From: Oleiphilus messinensis
GTDB taxonomy: Bacteria > Pseudomonadota > Gammaproteobacteria > Pseudomonadales > Oleiphilaceae
Assembly (NCBI RefSeq): GCF_002162375.1
Contig: NZ_CP021425.1
Span: forward strand, 62,001 to 126,000
DNA length: 64,000 nucleotides
Direction of reading: 5' to 3'
The translations under genes were made by a program, and so were the position numbers. The notes beneath the pieces are model-generated. The model did no database searches. It was not told the DNA's origin and saw nothing but the letters and a program-made list of their open reading frames with translations. Shown piece by piece: positions 16,977 to 25,769 of this stretch. How positions within the stretch are numbered: the stretch's first letter is position 1; each line of letters opens with the position of its first letter.

Positions 16977-19076
16977 ATGCGCAGTAGTATTCGAACTAAA
17001 TTAACAATTATAACCGTAGTGACCATATTGTTCTGTTCGATATCAGTCATGATGATGAGCGTACAGGAACATGAATCCCTGTACCGACAATCGGTAATGG
17101 ATAATCTTGATGCGTTGTCGGCCAATCTCGCGGATGAGCTTGTTGGAATTATCGGGGGAGAAGGTGCTGTTCTTGAAGTGGCTACGGAATTGCTGAGTTT
17201 CGACCGATACTCGTCGGTACGTTTCGCAGCTGTGTTCGATGCGGGCGGTGAGATGATGCATCACTATGTACACCCTCTTTATTTTGATTCCCAACAAAAT
17301 TTTCCAGAGTTGATGACGTATGATTTGAATAGGATACCTGAGGGCTCTTCTTTTTTTGAGTCTGAGCTTGTCGCCAAGCAAATAATTGGTGAGAGTGATT
17401 ATACTCTGGGTTATCTTTTGGTTGTTAATGACTACCACGGTCCGCTGGAAGTTACCATGAACAGCCTTTATGGAAAACTTGTGCCCTTGGTTCTGCTGGT
17501 TAGTTTATTTACTTTATTAGTCGATAATCTGTTAATCAAGCGGTTGATGTCGCCGCTAGCCAGACTCGCCGATTTTGCTCAAGAAGTGACTGAAACTGGA
17601 GACTATCAGCTTAAGGTGAATGTTTCTGGAAGTGAGGAAATAAACAAGCTCACCAGAAATATTAATGTAATGCTGAGTACGATTTACGAGCAGACAATTA
17701 AAAACCAACGCTACACGGCACAACTTGAACAACAACAAGATTCACTTGAAAAATTGGCAAACTACGACACATTGACAGGGCTACCTAATCGGAAGATGTT
17801 CCAGGTGCTGCTGGAGAATGAAATTGCGAATTATAAACAAAGTGGAAGTCATTTGGCGGTTATGTTTCTGGATTTAGATAATTTTAAACATATCAATGAT
17901 TCTCTTGGTCATGGCACGGGAGATATGTTATTGATTATGGTTGCTGAATTTATAGAACAGACTCTGCGAAGTGGGGATGTGGTGGCAAGGTTTGGTGGTG
18001 ATGAGTTTCTGATTTTGATTAAAAACTCCGAAAAAATAGCTGATTTGGTGCACATAGCAGAGCGAATAATTGAACGGCTGAGAAGGCCATTTCAGGTTAA
18101 GGGCTGGGAAGTAGAAAGTGGAGTCAGCATTGGGGTGGCCACGACATTGAGCAGTGACTGTAGTGCAGAAGTGTTGATACGGCATGCTGATTTAGCGATG
18201 TATCACGCCAAAGAGACAGGTAAAAGTTCATGTTCGTTCTTTGATGATAAACTGTTGCGGGAAAGCGTAAGAAAAGTAGAAATAGCGAATGCCATTTCTA
18301 CTGCCTTGGTCAAAGATGAATTTCAAGTTTTTTACCAACCAAAGGTCGGTCCCAATGGTGGGATTATTGGCTTTGAGGCATTGATCCGTTGGCAAAGCAG
18401 TTATGACGGGATTATCGCTCCTTCCGAATTTATACCTATTGCGGAGTGGTGTGGAAAAATTGGTGATATTACTCGGTACCTAATTTCCTGTGTTTTCCGA
18501 GAATATAGAACAATTGTCAAATTAGTGTCGACCACCATTCATATATCATTAAATTTATCTGCTCATGATCTTCGAGACATGTCTCTGATTGGATTCATAC
18601 GCGATGAAATGGTGAAGAATAAGGTTAATCCACAGCATATTGAGTTTGAGATAACAGAGTCATCTTATCTCGAAAATCTCGAAAATGCTGCACTGTTTTT
18701 GCAAGAAATTGGAACATTGGGAAGTACTGTCGCCCTAGATGATTTTGGAACGGGTTATTCTTCATTGAGTTATTTGAGCCAGATAGAAGTTGACACATTG
18801 AAAATAGATCATTCCTTTGTGAAGCAGCTTCACGAATCTGATAAAGATCGTTTTATTATTCAATCTATTATAAATTTGGGGATAAGTTTTAGTTTAAATA
18901 TTTGCGCGGAAGGTGTGGAAACTGTTTCTGATCGCGATGCTTTAATCGATATGGGCTGTCATCAACTTCAAGGATATTTGTTTTCCAAGCCTGTACCTCT
19001 TGGAGCGTTAGCAGAGGCATTATCTGCCATTAATCGTACAAATTGGCAGTTGAAATCACACCTTAGTTCAAACTAA
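16977..19076 (+). CDS. Membrane GGDEF-EAL protein
   Basis: 699 residues. Two membrane helices (about 8-28 and 167-187) enclose a periplasmic sensor; a HAMP-like linker follows, then GGDEF with an intact FGGDEF at 339-344 and an EAL domain with EALIRW (467-472) and DDFGTGYSS. Both catalytic signatures look intact, so it could make or break down cyclic di-GMP, or use one domain as a sensor. Its 3' end overlaps the convergent binding-protein gene by 14 bp. Such enzymes are often found next to small PBP-like proteins and porins as here. Confidence 0.9.
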   Translation: MRSSIRTKLTIITVVTILFCSISVMMMSVQEHESLYRQSVMDNLDALSANLADELVGIIGGEGAVLEVATELLSFDRYSSVRFAAVFDAGGEMMHHYVHPLYFDSQQNFPELMTYDLNRIPEGSSFFESELVAKQIIGESDYTLGYLLVVNDYHGPLEVTMNSLYGKLVPLVLLVSLFTLLVDNLLIKRLMSPLARLADFAQEVTETGDYQLKVNVSGSEEINKLTRNINVMLSTIYEQTIKNQRYTAQLEQQQDSLEKLANYDTLTGLPNRKMFQVLLENEIANYKQSGSHLAVMFLDLDNFKHINDSLGHGTGDMLLIMVAEFIEQTLRSGDVVARFGGDEFLILIKNSEKIADLVHIAERIIERLRRPFQVKGWEVESGVSIGVATTLSSDCSAEVLIRHADLAMYHAKETGKSSCSFFDDKLLRESVRKVEIANAISTALVKDEFQVFYQPKVGPNGGIIGFEALIRWQSSYDGIIAPSEFIPIAEWCGKIGDITRYLISCVFREYRTIVKLVSTTIHISLNLSAHDLRDMSLIGFIRDEMVKNKVNPQHIEFEITESSYLENLENAALFLQEIGTLGSTVALDDFGTGYSSLSYLSQIEVDTLKIDHSFVKQLHESDKDRFIIQSIINLGISFSLNICAEGVETVSDRDALIDMGCHQLQGYLFSKPVPLGALAEALSAINRTNWQLKSHLSSN

Positions 19077-19500
19077 AGATTACTTTTACATCACTCGGTA
19101 ATATTGTGTTGGCATCGACGTAAGCCATACCATTGGGTGTGGTTTTAACAAATGCAATCGCAGCTTCTGGGGTTTCAAGTTCAAGCGGGGGCTTCCCGCG
19201 TCCAGTAAACTTCATTTGCACCCAAAAGGAACGAATCCGGGATTCTGTAAGTCCGAGCACTCGAGTGTTGAATATTGTCCGCAGCCGATTGTTGCTATTT
19301 AGGTTTGCCGGGATGATATCGTATGCTTTTGAGCCGATATAGATGTGCTTTAGTTGTTTTTTATTGATGCTATCGAGTATGAGAGTTTGATTTACAATAA
19401 CGACAAGACTTTCATCCTGACATATGGCGGCGGGTGAGGTGAGTAAGCAACAGCAGATCAAGTGTTGACGAGCAAGCGCGAGCCATTGTCGATGTTTCAA
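19063..19500 (-). CDS. Small periplasmic PBP-like protein
   Basis: 145 residues with a signal peptide (about 1-27) and a short phosphate-binding-protein-like (PstS family, PBP domain) fold: LVVIVNQT, INKKQLKHIYIG, RSFWVQMKFTGRGKPP and AIAFVKTTPNGMAYVD are typical. Start is TTG, overlapping the porin stop by 4 bases, so it is translationally coupled to the porin. The domain is far shorter than a full PstS; possible roles are periplasmic sensing for the neighbouring GGDEF-EAL protein. Confidence 0.75.
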   Translation of the reverse strand: MKHRQWLALARQHLICCCLLTSPAAICQDESLVVIVNQTLILDSINKKQLKHIYIGSKAYDIIPANLNSNNRLRTIFNTRVLGLTESRIRSFWVQMKFTGRGKPPLELETPEAAIAFVKTTPNGMAYVDANTILPSDVKVIFSLN

Positions 19501-20768
19501 AACACCGTCTCCAGAGCGAAAAGAAACAAGAAGGCTTTACCGTCAAATTCGCTGTTTTGTTGCGATGAGAAAGTTATCGTATTGTTGCCTTTTCTAGATT
19601 TAATATGTTTGACATCCGCTTTTAGTGCCAGGTTTGGTGAGGCATCCCAACGTACGCCTAAAGTCACTGAATTGACATCTTCTTTCTCTCTTGCCTGTAA
19701 AGTTGTGTCATAAGCTTGCGCTAGTGCATCGAAAGTGGAGTCAACTCCAATTGGTATCTCGCCAATAAAGGCACGATTTAAACTGTCTTTGCGCTGACTG
19801 TAGGTTAAGTGTAGTGTAAGTGTGTCGATATAGAGTCCACCCGTCAGATAGTAACCCGTGATGTCCTGATAAATCCCGGCTTCTGTATTAAAGTGAACAA
19901 TTTCAGTACGCACAAAATAATCCAATGTTTCGTAGTGAACGCTGAATTGATAATAATCCACTTCTGCGGCGGGGGAGAGCGATTTAGCACTGTTAATAAA
20001 TCCCGCATCCCTGAGCGCTGAACGTAACCGTTGTGTTTCATTGAGCATCAAATCGACGTTTCCGCTATGATAAGTGGCGCGTATCTGAAACTGGAAGAGA
20101 TTGAATTCTGTGATGAGGCCGAACAGATCCTTTACTTCACTATCAATAGTTAAATTATTGAGCCGGATTTTGTCATCATTTCGACCATAGTAAATCTCTA
20201 TACCCCCGCTGAGATCTTCATAACTGAAGTCATAACGAACGTCTAAGCCTTCAAAAGTATTGAAAACGAAATTAATGTAAACCTCTTCTGGGGGCGTTAT
20301 CCAAGGATAGGCGAACCCTACATCCAGTACTTCACTTAATGCGAAAAAGGGAGTTCTTAGTTTACCGAGTTTGAGATTGAGATTATGTGTGGGCTTGATT
20401 GAGGTGTAAAGCCATTCAAGGCCTGAATCCCTATTGTTATCAGGTGTCCAAATTACCTGAGCTGTAACGTCGAAATATTCTGAGAATTGGTAAATACCTT
20501 GAAGACCAATGAGACTAGTATCAAAGCTCAGGCTGTTGTTATAGGTTTTGTAATTGACATCAGCTTGATCCAGATAACCACCAATCAGCCTGCCAAACCC
20601 GGAAACGGATCCGTTTCCTGCGAAGGCTGACTGAGCAAGAAGAATCAAAAATACATGCAGAATTGCAGCAGGTATATACGCATGCCAGTGTGTATCGCCA
20701 ATTTGAGGCGCTCGCACTTTTTTCTTACAGCACGCTTGTGAGAAATCTATGCTGGAGCGGTTGAGCAT
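19497..20768 (-). CDS. Porin-like outer-membrane protein
   Basis: 423 residues from ATG 20768, which has GGAG 9 bases upstream. A long N-terminal region of about 50 residues holds a signal segment (AAILHVFLILLAQSAFA). The mature part begins SVSGFGRLIGGYLDQAD, typical of gram-negative porins, and is rich in beta strands. It ends in FLFALETVF with a terminal Phe. It is the first gene of a two-gene unit with the PBP-like protein. Substrate unknown. Confidence 0.75.
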   Translation of the reverse strand: MLNRSSIDFSQACCKKKVRAPQIGDTHWHAYIPAAILHVFLILLAQSAFAGNGSVSGFGRLIGGYLDQADVNYKTYNNSLSFDTSLIGLQGIYQFSEYFDVTAQVIWTPDNNRDSGLEWLYTSIKPTHNLNLKLGKLRTPFFALSEVLDVGFAYPWITPPEEVYINFVFNTFEGLDVRYDFSYEDLSGGIEIYYGRNDDKIRLNNLTIDSEVKDLFGLITEFNLFQFQIRATYHSGNVDLMLNETQRLRSALRDAGFINSAKSLSPAAEVDYYQFSVHYETLDYFVRTEIVHFNTEAGIYQDITGYYLTGGLYIDTLTLHLTYSQRKDSLNRAFIGEIPIGVDSTFDALAQAYDTTLQAREKEDVNSVTLGVRWDASPNLALKADVKHIKSRKGNNTITFSSQQNSEFDGKAFLFLFALETVF

Positions 20769-21006
20769 GAACTGGAGCTCCACTACACATTATCATTGGA
20801 TAAATTTGAATTAAACAATAATGAAACAATAGCGAGTGAATACGCAAAACGCTAATTTTAACCCTAATTCAATCAACAATTGAGTTTTGGGTGTTGGTGG
20901 TTCCGACTTTATGCTTTGCTCTCTCCTACGAAAATATGACTACCCTGATTATTAAGGGAAGCGCGTTTTTTAATTCCGTAAACGAAATCAAGTAAGGAAA
21001 ATAACC

Positions 21007-21705
21007 ATGCTGACACTCCGTGATATTGTCAGAAGCGGTCATGTTGTGCGTTGGAACAGCGTAAAACATGGCCGTCCCCAGTATCTCGCAGAGCATCATT
21101 ATATGGTGACAATGATTGCTCGTGCACTGGCGCGAAAAATACTGAGCGCTGATTACTACACGACTGAAAAACAGATTCTACTGGTCGATTATTGCCTGAA
21201 TCATGACTTGCCAGAACTCCTTGCCGGTGACTTGCCTTCAGTCAGTAAGCGGAAACTGGAAATGATGCTCGGTGAAAAGTCTGCGGTGTTCAAAGAGCTG
21301 GATTATGAAATACACCCGCCTTTGCGCAAACTGGATCAAAAAATCAAGGACACACCCTTAGCGGTAATTGCGAAACTTGCAGATTGGGCAGATGCCATCA
21401 TCTACATACAGCAGGAGGGGGCGGGTAACTTTGAGACCAAAATCTGTCGTCAGATCATTGATGCTTTGATCCAGAGCATGCCGGATGATCTCGGTGTAAC
21501 TGAGAATTTGAAAGCGCACATGGAGCAATTTTTTTCCCAGCCGCTAACCCATACCCATGGCATTGAACTCAAACTGCTGAAAGCATACCAAGAGAAGGTC
21601 GAACAGGCTCAAGTGCGCTTTCCGGAGTTCGATTGGAAGCCTGCCCATGGTGTATTGAGTGAACTTTTAGAGGGTGAAGACGCTCAAATTAAATTTGAGT
21701 ATTAG
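21007..21705 (+). CDS. HD-domain hydrolase, YfbR-like
   Basis: 232 residues. The pattern R-W...EHHYMVTMIARAL, then CLNHDLPELLAGDLPS, matches the HD motif and the E-x-L-x-G-D-L-P-S signature of YfbR 5'-deoxynucleotidases, which remove the phosphate of dNMPs. It is a little longer than E. coli YfbR (199 residues). A later Asp in KLADWADA fits the fifth metal ligand. AAGGAA lies before the ATG. Confidence 0.82.
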   Translation: MLTLRDIVRSGHVVRWNSVKHGRPQYLAEHHYMVTMIARALARKILSADYYTTEKQILLVDYCLNHDLPELLAGDLPSVSKRKLEMMLGEKSAVFKELDYEIHPPLRKLDQKIKDTPLAVIAKLADWADAIIYIQQEGAGNFETKICRQIIDALIQSMPDDLGVTENLKAHMEQFFSQPLTHTHGIELKLLKAYQEKVEQAQVRFPEFDWKPAHGVLSELLEGEDAQIKFEY

Positions 21706-21751
21706 CGTCATGTGACTGCTCCCCACCCTGTCAGGCAAGGCTTCCAACTTC

Positions 21752-22921
21752 TTAGGCTGCAACCGGCGCGTGGCTGGATTTACGCAAGCCTCCATTGGCA
21801 GGAACCGACAGTCCTTCGGCCCTTAATTTGATAATGCCCTGCTGGCGGATATTGAGCGCCGCATTTACGTCACGGTCAAGCTCTGCTTTACAGGCAGGGC
21901 ACGTCCAGTGACGCACAGACAACGACAGGGACGCCATCTTGTGGCCGCAGCCGGAACAGGTCTTGGTGCTGGCGAACCATTGATCAATTTTGACCAGGTG
22001 CTTGCCTTGCGCCTTGGCCTTGTACTCCAACTTCTGAATCAAGCTGAACCAACTCGCGTCAGCAATATGCTTCGCCAACTTCCGATTCTTCAGCAGGTTT
22101 TTAACTTTCAATGTCTCGACTGCCACCGCTTGGTTTTCGTCAATAAGCTGTCGGGACAGGTTGTGCTGGTAATCCGCACGGGCATTCGCGAGGTGTTCAT
22201 GTGCCTTGGCAAGCTTAAGGTGAGCTTGTGCCCGCCCCTTGCTTCCCTTCTGGCATCGGGAAAGGGCTTTTTGCTTGCGTCGAAGGTTGGCGGCGGCACG
22301 TTTCAGAAAACGGGGATTCGCTATTTTCCTACCCTCTGAGTCGATAGCGAGGTGAGTAAGCCCCATATCAAGACCCAACACGGTATCGACTGTTTTCATC
22401 GGCGCGGGTGTTTCTACGCCGTCATCAAGCAGCAGCGAAGCATAGTATTTTCCCGTCACGGTACGTGACAGGGTGATGCTCTTGAGCTTCCCTTTTAAAG
22501 CGCGGTGTACTCGCGCATTGATTGGCTCCATCTTCGGCACTTTGATCCAGTTATCCCCCGCGCTGATACTTGTGCAGTGGTAACTGGATTGTTTGCCGTG
22601 CTTGCGCTTGAACTTGGGGTAACGAGCGGAGTGCTTCGGGTCGAAGAAGTTCTGAAAGGCTTTATCCAGGTTGATACAGGCTTGCTGGAGTGCAATCGAG
22701 TCAAACTCCTTGAGCCAGTGATACTTGCGTGACTTTTTTGCCACCGCGAGCAGGGGCTTAATATCTTTCTTGGCCTTGAGCTTCAGGCCGTGGCGTTTGT
22801 ACTGAGCACTGATGACATGCAAGGTCTTGTTGTACACGAACCGCGTAGCACCGAACTGGCGGTTGAGAAATTCCGCCTGTTCAGGCGTTGGGTAAATTCT
22901 TACTTTGGTCGCTCTCAGCAT
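21752..22921 (-). CDS. tnpB: TnpB RNA-guided endonuclease (OrfB, IS1341 group)
   Basis: 389 residues. The N-terminal helix-turn-helix part starts MLRATKVRIYPTPEQ. The RuvC nuclease residues are all present: Asp in LGLDMGLTHLA (about 200), Glu in VAVETLKVKNL and Asp in ELDRDVNAALNI. A zinc ribbon CSGCGH...CPAC lies between. The enzyme family uses an RNA from the element's right end as guide to cut DNA next to a TAM. Because all catalytic residues remain, this copy looks functional. A palindrome touching the start codon is described separately. Confidence 0.93.
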   Translation of the reverse strand: MLRATKVRIYPTPEQAEFLNRQFGATRFVYNKTLHVISAQYKRHGLKLKAKKDIKPLLAVAKKSRKYHWLKEFDSIALQQACINLDKAFQNFFDPKHSARYPKFKRKHGKQSSYHCTSISAGDNWIKVPKMEPINARVHRALKGKLKSITLSRTVTGKYYASLLLDDGVETPAPMKTVDTVLGLDMGLTHLAIDSEGRKIANPRFLKRAAANLRRKQKALSRCQKGSKGRAQAHLKLAKAHEHLANARADYQHNLSRQLIDENQAVAVETLKVKNLLKNRKLAKHIADASWFSLIQKLEYKAKAQGKHLVKIDQWFASTKTCSGCGHKMASLSLSVRHWTCPACKAELDRDVNAALNIRQQGIIKLRAEGLSVPANGGLRKSSHAPVAA

Positions 22922-22922
22922 G

Positions 22923-22955
22923 CTGTAAGTATATACAGTAAATTATGGAAAACAA
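22923..22955 (-). promoter_or_regulatory. tnpB promoter overlapping a LexA-like palindrome
   Basis: On the minus strand TTGTTT (22955-22950) and TATACT (22933-22928), 16 bp apart, form a good sigma-70 promoter whose start would fall at or next to the tnpB ATG (22921), giving a leaderless or nearly leaderless mRNA. The -10 box lies inside CTGTATATACTTACAG (22923-22938), which fits the LexA consensus CTG-N10-CAG with an AT-rich core. SOS control is inferred. Confidence 0.5.
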
Positions 22956-23006
22956 GAAGTTCTCCGAACTTCCCGCTTATATCCCCGCCCGAGTGGGCGA
23001 GGGTTT

Positions 23007-23220
23007 CAGGGCAACCTAGCAATAAATGATCAATTTTATTGAGCGTTATTTGAACGTTTAGGTTGAAAAATATTCAGTCACAGGCCATTTTGAATGGAAT
23101 CCAATGGATTATTCAATGCTCCTCGCAGAGCAACAAGCCCTTTTGCTTTGAGTCGTTCTTGTATGATCGTGAATTGATCGCAACACGATCAAATTGATTA
23201 ATTATTGCTAGGTTGCTCTG
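23007..23220. mobile_element. MITE-like element, 214 bp with 30-bp inverted ends
   Basis: The left end at 23007 and the reverse complement of the right end at 23220 both read CAGRGCAACCTAGCAATAA and go on for 30 bp with 3 mismatches. The element is flanked by a perfect 10-bp direct repeat GCGAGGGTTT (22997-23006 and 23221-23230), a target-site duplication. It has no coding frame. The left copy of the target site is part of the hairpin at the left end of the tnpB element, so the MITE inserted there after tnpB arrived. Confidence 0.75.
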
Positions 23221-23250
23221 GCGAGGGTTTACGCGTGCATATGCTAACTG

Positions 23251-23279
23251 TTGACATCGCACAGCATTTGTACTGTAAT
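23251..23279 (+). promoter_or_regulatory. Sigma-70 promoter
   Basis: TTGACA (23251-23256), 17 bp, TGTAAT (23274-23279). It lies about 60 bases upstream of the small gene at 23337 and just outside the MITE. Confidence 0.55.
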
Positions 23280-23336
23280 TATCAACAGTGTATATAACGA
23301 CAGTAAACAACTGGTTGCCTCAAATGTATTCAAACG

Positions 23337-23567
23337 ATGTTGAGTTCCAGTTTAACTGTTAACCCTGAAAGTTTAGTTGAAGTACGCGTCGATAATCGTA
23401 ACAGCGAGGGAAAAAAGATGAATGTTTCCATGAACGGTGATGTGATTCGTGTTCAAGTTCCAGTTAACCAACAGGTTGTTGCTTTTTACTATAAGAAAGT
23501 CGGGTTTGAGTGGGTGAAATACAAGCGTGAGCGGGTGTTGCGTGTTGTGGGAAGTGAGCTGCATTAA
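23337..23567 (+). CDS. Small hypothetical protein
   Basis: 76 residues, mostly beta-strand-like: SLVEVRVDNRNSEG, GDVIRVQVPVNQQVVAFYY, then a basic WVKYKRERVLRVVG. No signal or membrane segment. No clear ribosome site before the ATG. A good promoter lies upstream. Family unknown. Confidence 0.5.
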   Translation: MLSSSLTVNPESLVEVRVDNRNSEGKKMNVSMNGDVIRVQVPVNQQVVAFYYKKVGFEWVKYKRERVLRVVGSELH

Positions 23568-23700
23568 GCTATTCCGCTCTGGACGCTGCTGTCGCTTCTG
23601 TACTATCGTTGTCGATAATGTTTAAAGTTTAACGTCAATCACTTGATCGAAAGCCAAGGGTGATATGACGCAGATCGGACAATGATATACAGGAAAAGCC

Positions 23701-24240
23701 ATGTTAAACCGTGATAATGCCATTTTGGTTGTTGTTGATGTGCAGGGTAAATTGGCACAGCTTATGTTTGAAAAGAGCGCTCTTTTCAAAGGTCTGTATC
23801 AGGCCGTAGCGGGTTGTCGGATTTTGGATGTCCCGGTTTTGTGGCTAGAGCAGTTGCCAGACAAGTTGGGGTCGACGATTCCAGAGGTGGCGGACCAGCT
23901 GCCTGATCTTCTGCCCATTGCCAAGTCCAGCTTTGGTTGCATGGGCAGCATCGAGTTCCGTGAAGCGCTTTATACCTCTGGCCGGAAACACATTATTCTG
24001 TGCGGGATTGAGACACATATCTGTGTTTACCAGAGTGCTGTGCAGTTACTTGAAGCGGGTTATGAGGTCACGATTCTTGAGGATGCCACTTCATCCCGTA
24101 CGCCGGAGAATCGTTCATTGGGCGTGCGAAAAATGATTTCGAAAGGTGTGTCACCGTCTTCCGTGGAGATGTTGTTGTTTGAATTAATGGGCGATGCGAC
24201 AGATCCTGACTTTCGGGAAGTTGCACTGCTGATCAAGTAG
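23701..24240 (+). CDS. Isochorismatase-family cysteine hydrolase
   Basis: 179 residues. The catalytic triad of the family is visible: Asp in VVVDVQG near residue 14, Lys in PIAKSSFG and Cys in GIETHICVYQSA. The family hydrolyses amides, imides or isochorismate. With no siderophore or nicotinamide genes beside it, the substrate is open. Ribosome site AGGA lies before the ATG. Confidence 0.88.
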   Translation: MLNRDNAILVVVDVQGKLAQLMFEKSALFKGLYQAVAGCRILDVPVLWLEQLPDKLGSTIPEVADQLPDLLPIAKSSFGCMGSIEFREALYTSGRKHIILCGIETHICVYQSAVQLLEAGYEVTILEDATSSRTPENRSLGVRKMISKGVSPSSVEMLLFELMGDATDPDFREVALLIK

Positions 24241-24256
24241 CGGCTTTCGTTATTGC

Positions 24257-24958
24257 TCATGTCTCAGGCGTCGATTTACCTTTTAACGATTTCGCTGATG
24301 CAGAAAGAGAATTAATGGCATTATCCAGTGCTTTCAGTTGGCTGTTCACATTTTGGATACGGGATTTGACCTCTGTTTCCGGCGGTGTGAGATCGTCCAG
24401 AATCTGGTTCAGGGAGTCCATAAGATCTTGAACTGTCGCTCCGAATTGCGCATCGAATTCGATAACTTGATCTACAATTTGATGATCGGCGGTCTGCCCG
24501 TGGTCGGTGGGGGTGGTTTCCTCATTCAGGCTTTTTTCCAAAAAGTCGACATGGGCATGATCGATCAAGTGATCAGCGAGCTTGCGATCCACTTTGCAGA
24601 TATGATTAATGAGCCAGTTGGTTAGAAACGCGAGGATAATTTGTCCGTCAGCCTTGGTCGCGAATGAGGCGGATTCCGCAACGGATGTAAGTTCATTTAC
24701 AAAGCGCTGGTGCTGCGCTTTGTGGCGCTCGGTACACGCCGTATCATAGGTAAACTCTTCCATGAGCGACTCTTCCATCTGGAAGTGATAGCGAGTGTAT
24801 TCAAACAGGTCCTCGAAAATAGCTCGCATATGATCAGGGGAGGCATGATTGTGGACTGCGTCATCCAGCTCGTTGATCATTGCGACCAGTCGTTTGTGTT
24901 GTTGATCGATTTTGGGAATACCGGTTGCGTAAGCAGGTTGCCATTCGAAAATTGCCAC
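24257..24958 (-). CDS. Bacteriohemerythrin with C-terminal extension
   Basis: 233 residues. The four-helix diiron O2-binding domain spans about 1-130 with ligands in GIPKIDQQHKRLV, RYHFQMEESLM, ERHKAQHQRFV and WLINHICKVDRKLADHL. A C-terminal tail of about 90 residues is helical and of unknown role. The start is GTG at 24958, with GGGAGG 7 bases upstream; an upstream TTG is less likely. Bacteriohemerythrins carry or sense O2, which fits the nap genes nearby. Confidence 0.88.
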   Translation of the reverse strand: MAIFEWQPAYATGIPKIDQQHKRLVAMINELDDAVHNHASPDHMRAIFEDLFEYTRYHFQMEESLMEEFTYDTACTERHKAQHQRFVNELTSVAESASFATKADGQIILAFLTNWLINHICKVDRKLADHLIDHAHVDFLEKSLNEETTPTDHGQTADHQIVDQVIEFDAQFGATVQDLMDSLNQILDDLTPPETEVKSRIQNVNSQLKALDNAINSLSASAKSLKGKSTPET

Positions 24959-25028
24959 TACCAGTCCTCCCAATCGCGTTTAATTCAAACGTTATTAAAG
25001 CCTTTCGCACAGTATAGCGCTGACCTAT

Positions 25029-25655
25029 TCAATCTGTCTGATCAGATTCAGCCGGAATCGTTTGCCTCAAGGTATCAAACTCCTGCGGTGAATTTATATT
25101 CAAAAATTCGTTCTGACGATCTTGAAAATCAACTTCGACCACGTTTTGTTGATAAAGCCACATCATCATTTTCCGGTCACCTGAGCCCAAAAACTGTTCC
25201 AAGGAGTGTTTGAGCCCTGTTGGAAGCAGAAGATGCATGGGCTGTAATCTGTTGCCATCATGGGCGACAAAAATTGTGTTCTCGGGCGGCGTAACGGTAT
25301 CGTTCAAAGCCTGCAGCATGCGGATCGGGTAAGATTGAGTCAACAGCGGTGTATCACAGGGCGCAATCAAGACGTAATCGGCATCGGTTGTAGTGAGAAT
25401 TGCCTGAAGCCCCGCCAATGGTCCCTGATAATTCTCCAGTTCATCCTGTATGATCAGATCTGCAATGATTCCATAACGATGGGCATTTCGATTGCAATTG
25501 ATAATAAGCTGGTCGATGTAAGGTCGCATTTTGTTCGCGATGTGTTCAGCAAAGCGTAGTTTACCCCACTCCAAAAGGCCCTTGTCAGCACCACTGAGTC
25601 GGGAACCCATACCCCCCGCAATTATCGCTCCATCGATGATCTTGTCTCGTTTCAT
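25029..25655 (-). CDS. mobA: Molybdenum cofactor guanylyltransferase MobA
   Basis: 208 residues. Transfers GMP to molybdopterin to give MGD, needed by NapA and by the oxidoreductase at 12259. The nucleotide-binding start GAIIAGGMGSRLSGADKGLLEW, NYQGPLAGL and IAPCDTPLL are the MobA signatures. Monocistronic; the neighbours make it a plausible servant of the nap operon. Confidence 0.94.
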   Translation of the reverse strand: MKRDKIIDGAIIAGGMGSRLSGADKGLLEWGKLRFAEHIANKMRPYIDQLIINCNRNAHRYGIIADLIIQDELENYQGPLAGLQAILTTTDADYVLIAPCDTPLLTQSYPIRMLQALNDTVTPPENTIFVAHDGNRLQPMHLLLPTGLKHSLEQFLGSGDRKMMMWLYQQNVVEVDFQDRQNEFLNINSPQEFDTLRQTIPAESDQTD

Positions 25656-25769
25656 GTTATTTTAACTTTCGTGAGTGGCTGTCTGGCCGGCGGTAAATTA
25701 TGGCCATTCAGGCGTATATAAATCTTTGATCTGGCGCAATAATTACAGCGAGCAGGGGTGATGACCCCC

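Larger units (their letters stand above)
21721..23006 (-). mobile_element. IS200/IS605-type element with lone tnpB
   Basis: Element boundaries are approximate. Beyond the 3' end of tnpB a hairpin CCTTGCCT/GGGTGGGG (minus strand, 21721-21740, with G-T pairs) is the usual right-end hairpin and the likely 3' scaffold of the guide RNA. Upstream of tnpB a hairpin at 22983-23003 (CCC-CGCCC/GGGCG-A-GGG) would be the left end. No tnpA is present, so the element cannot move by itself. Confidence 0.7.
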
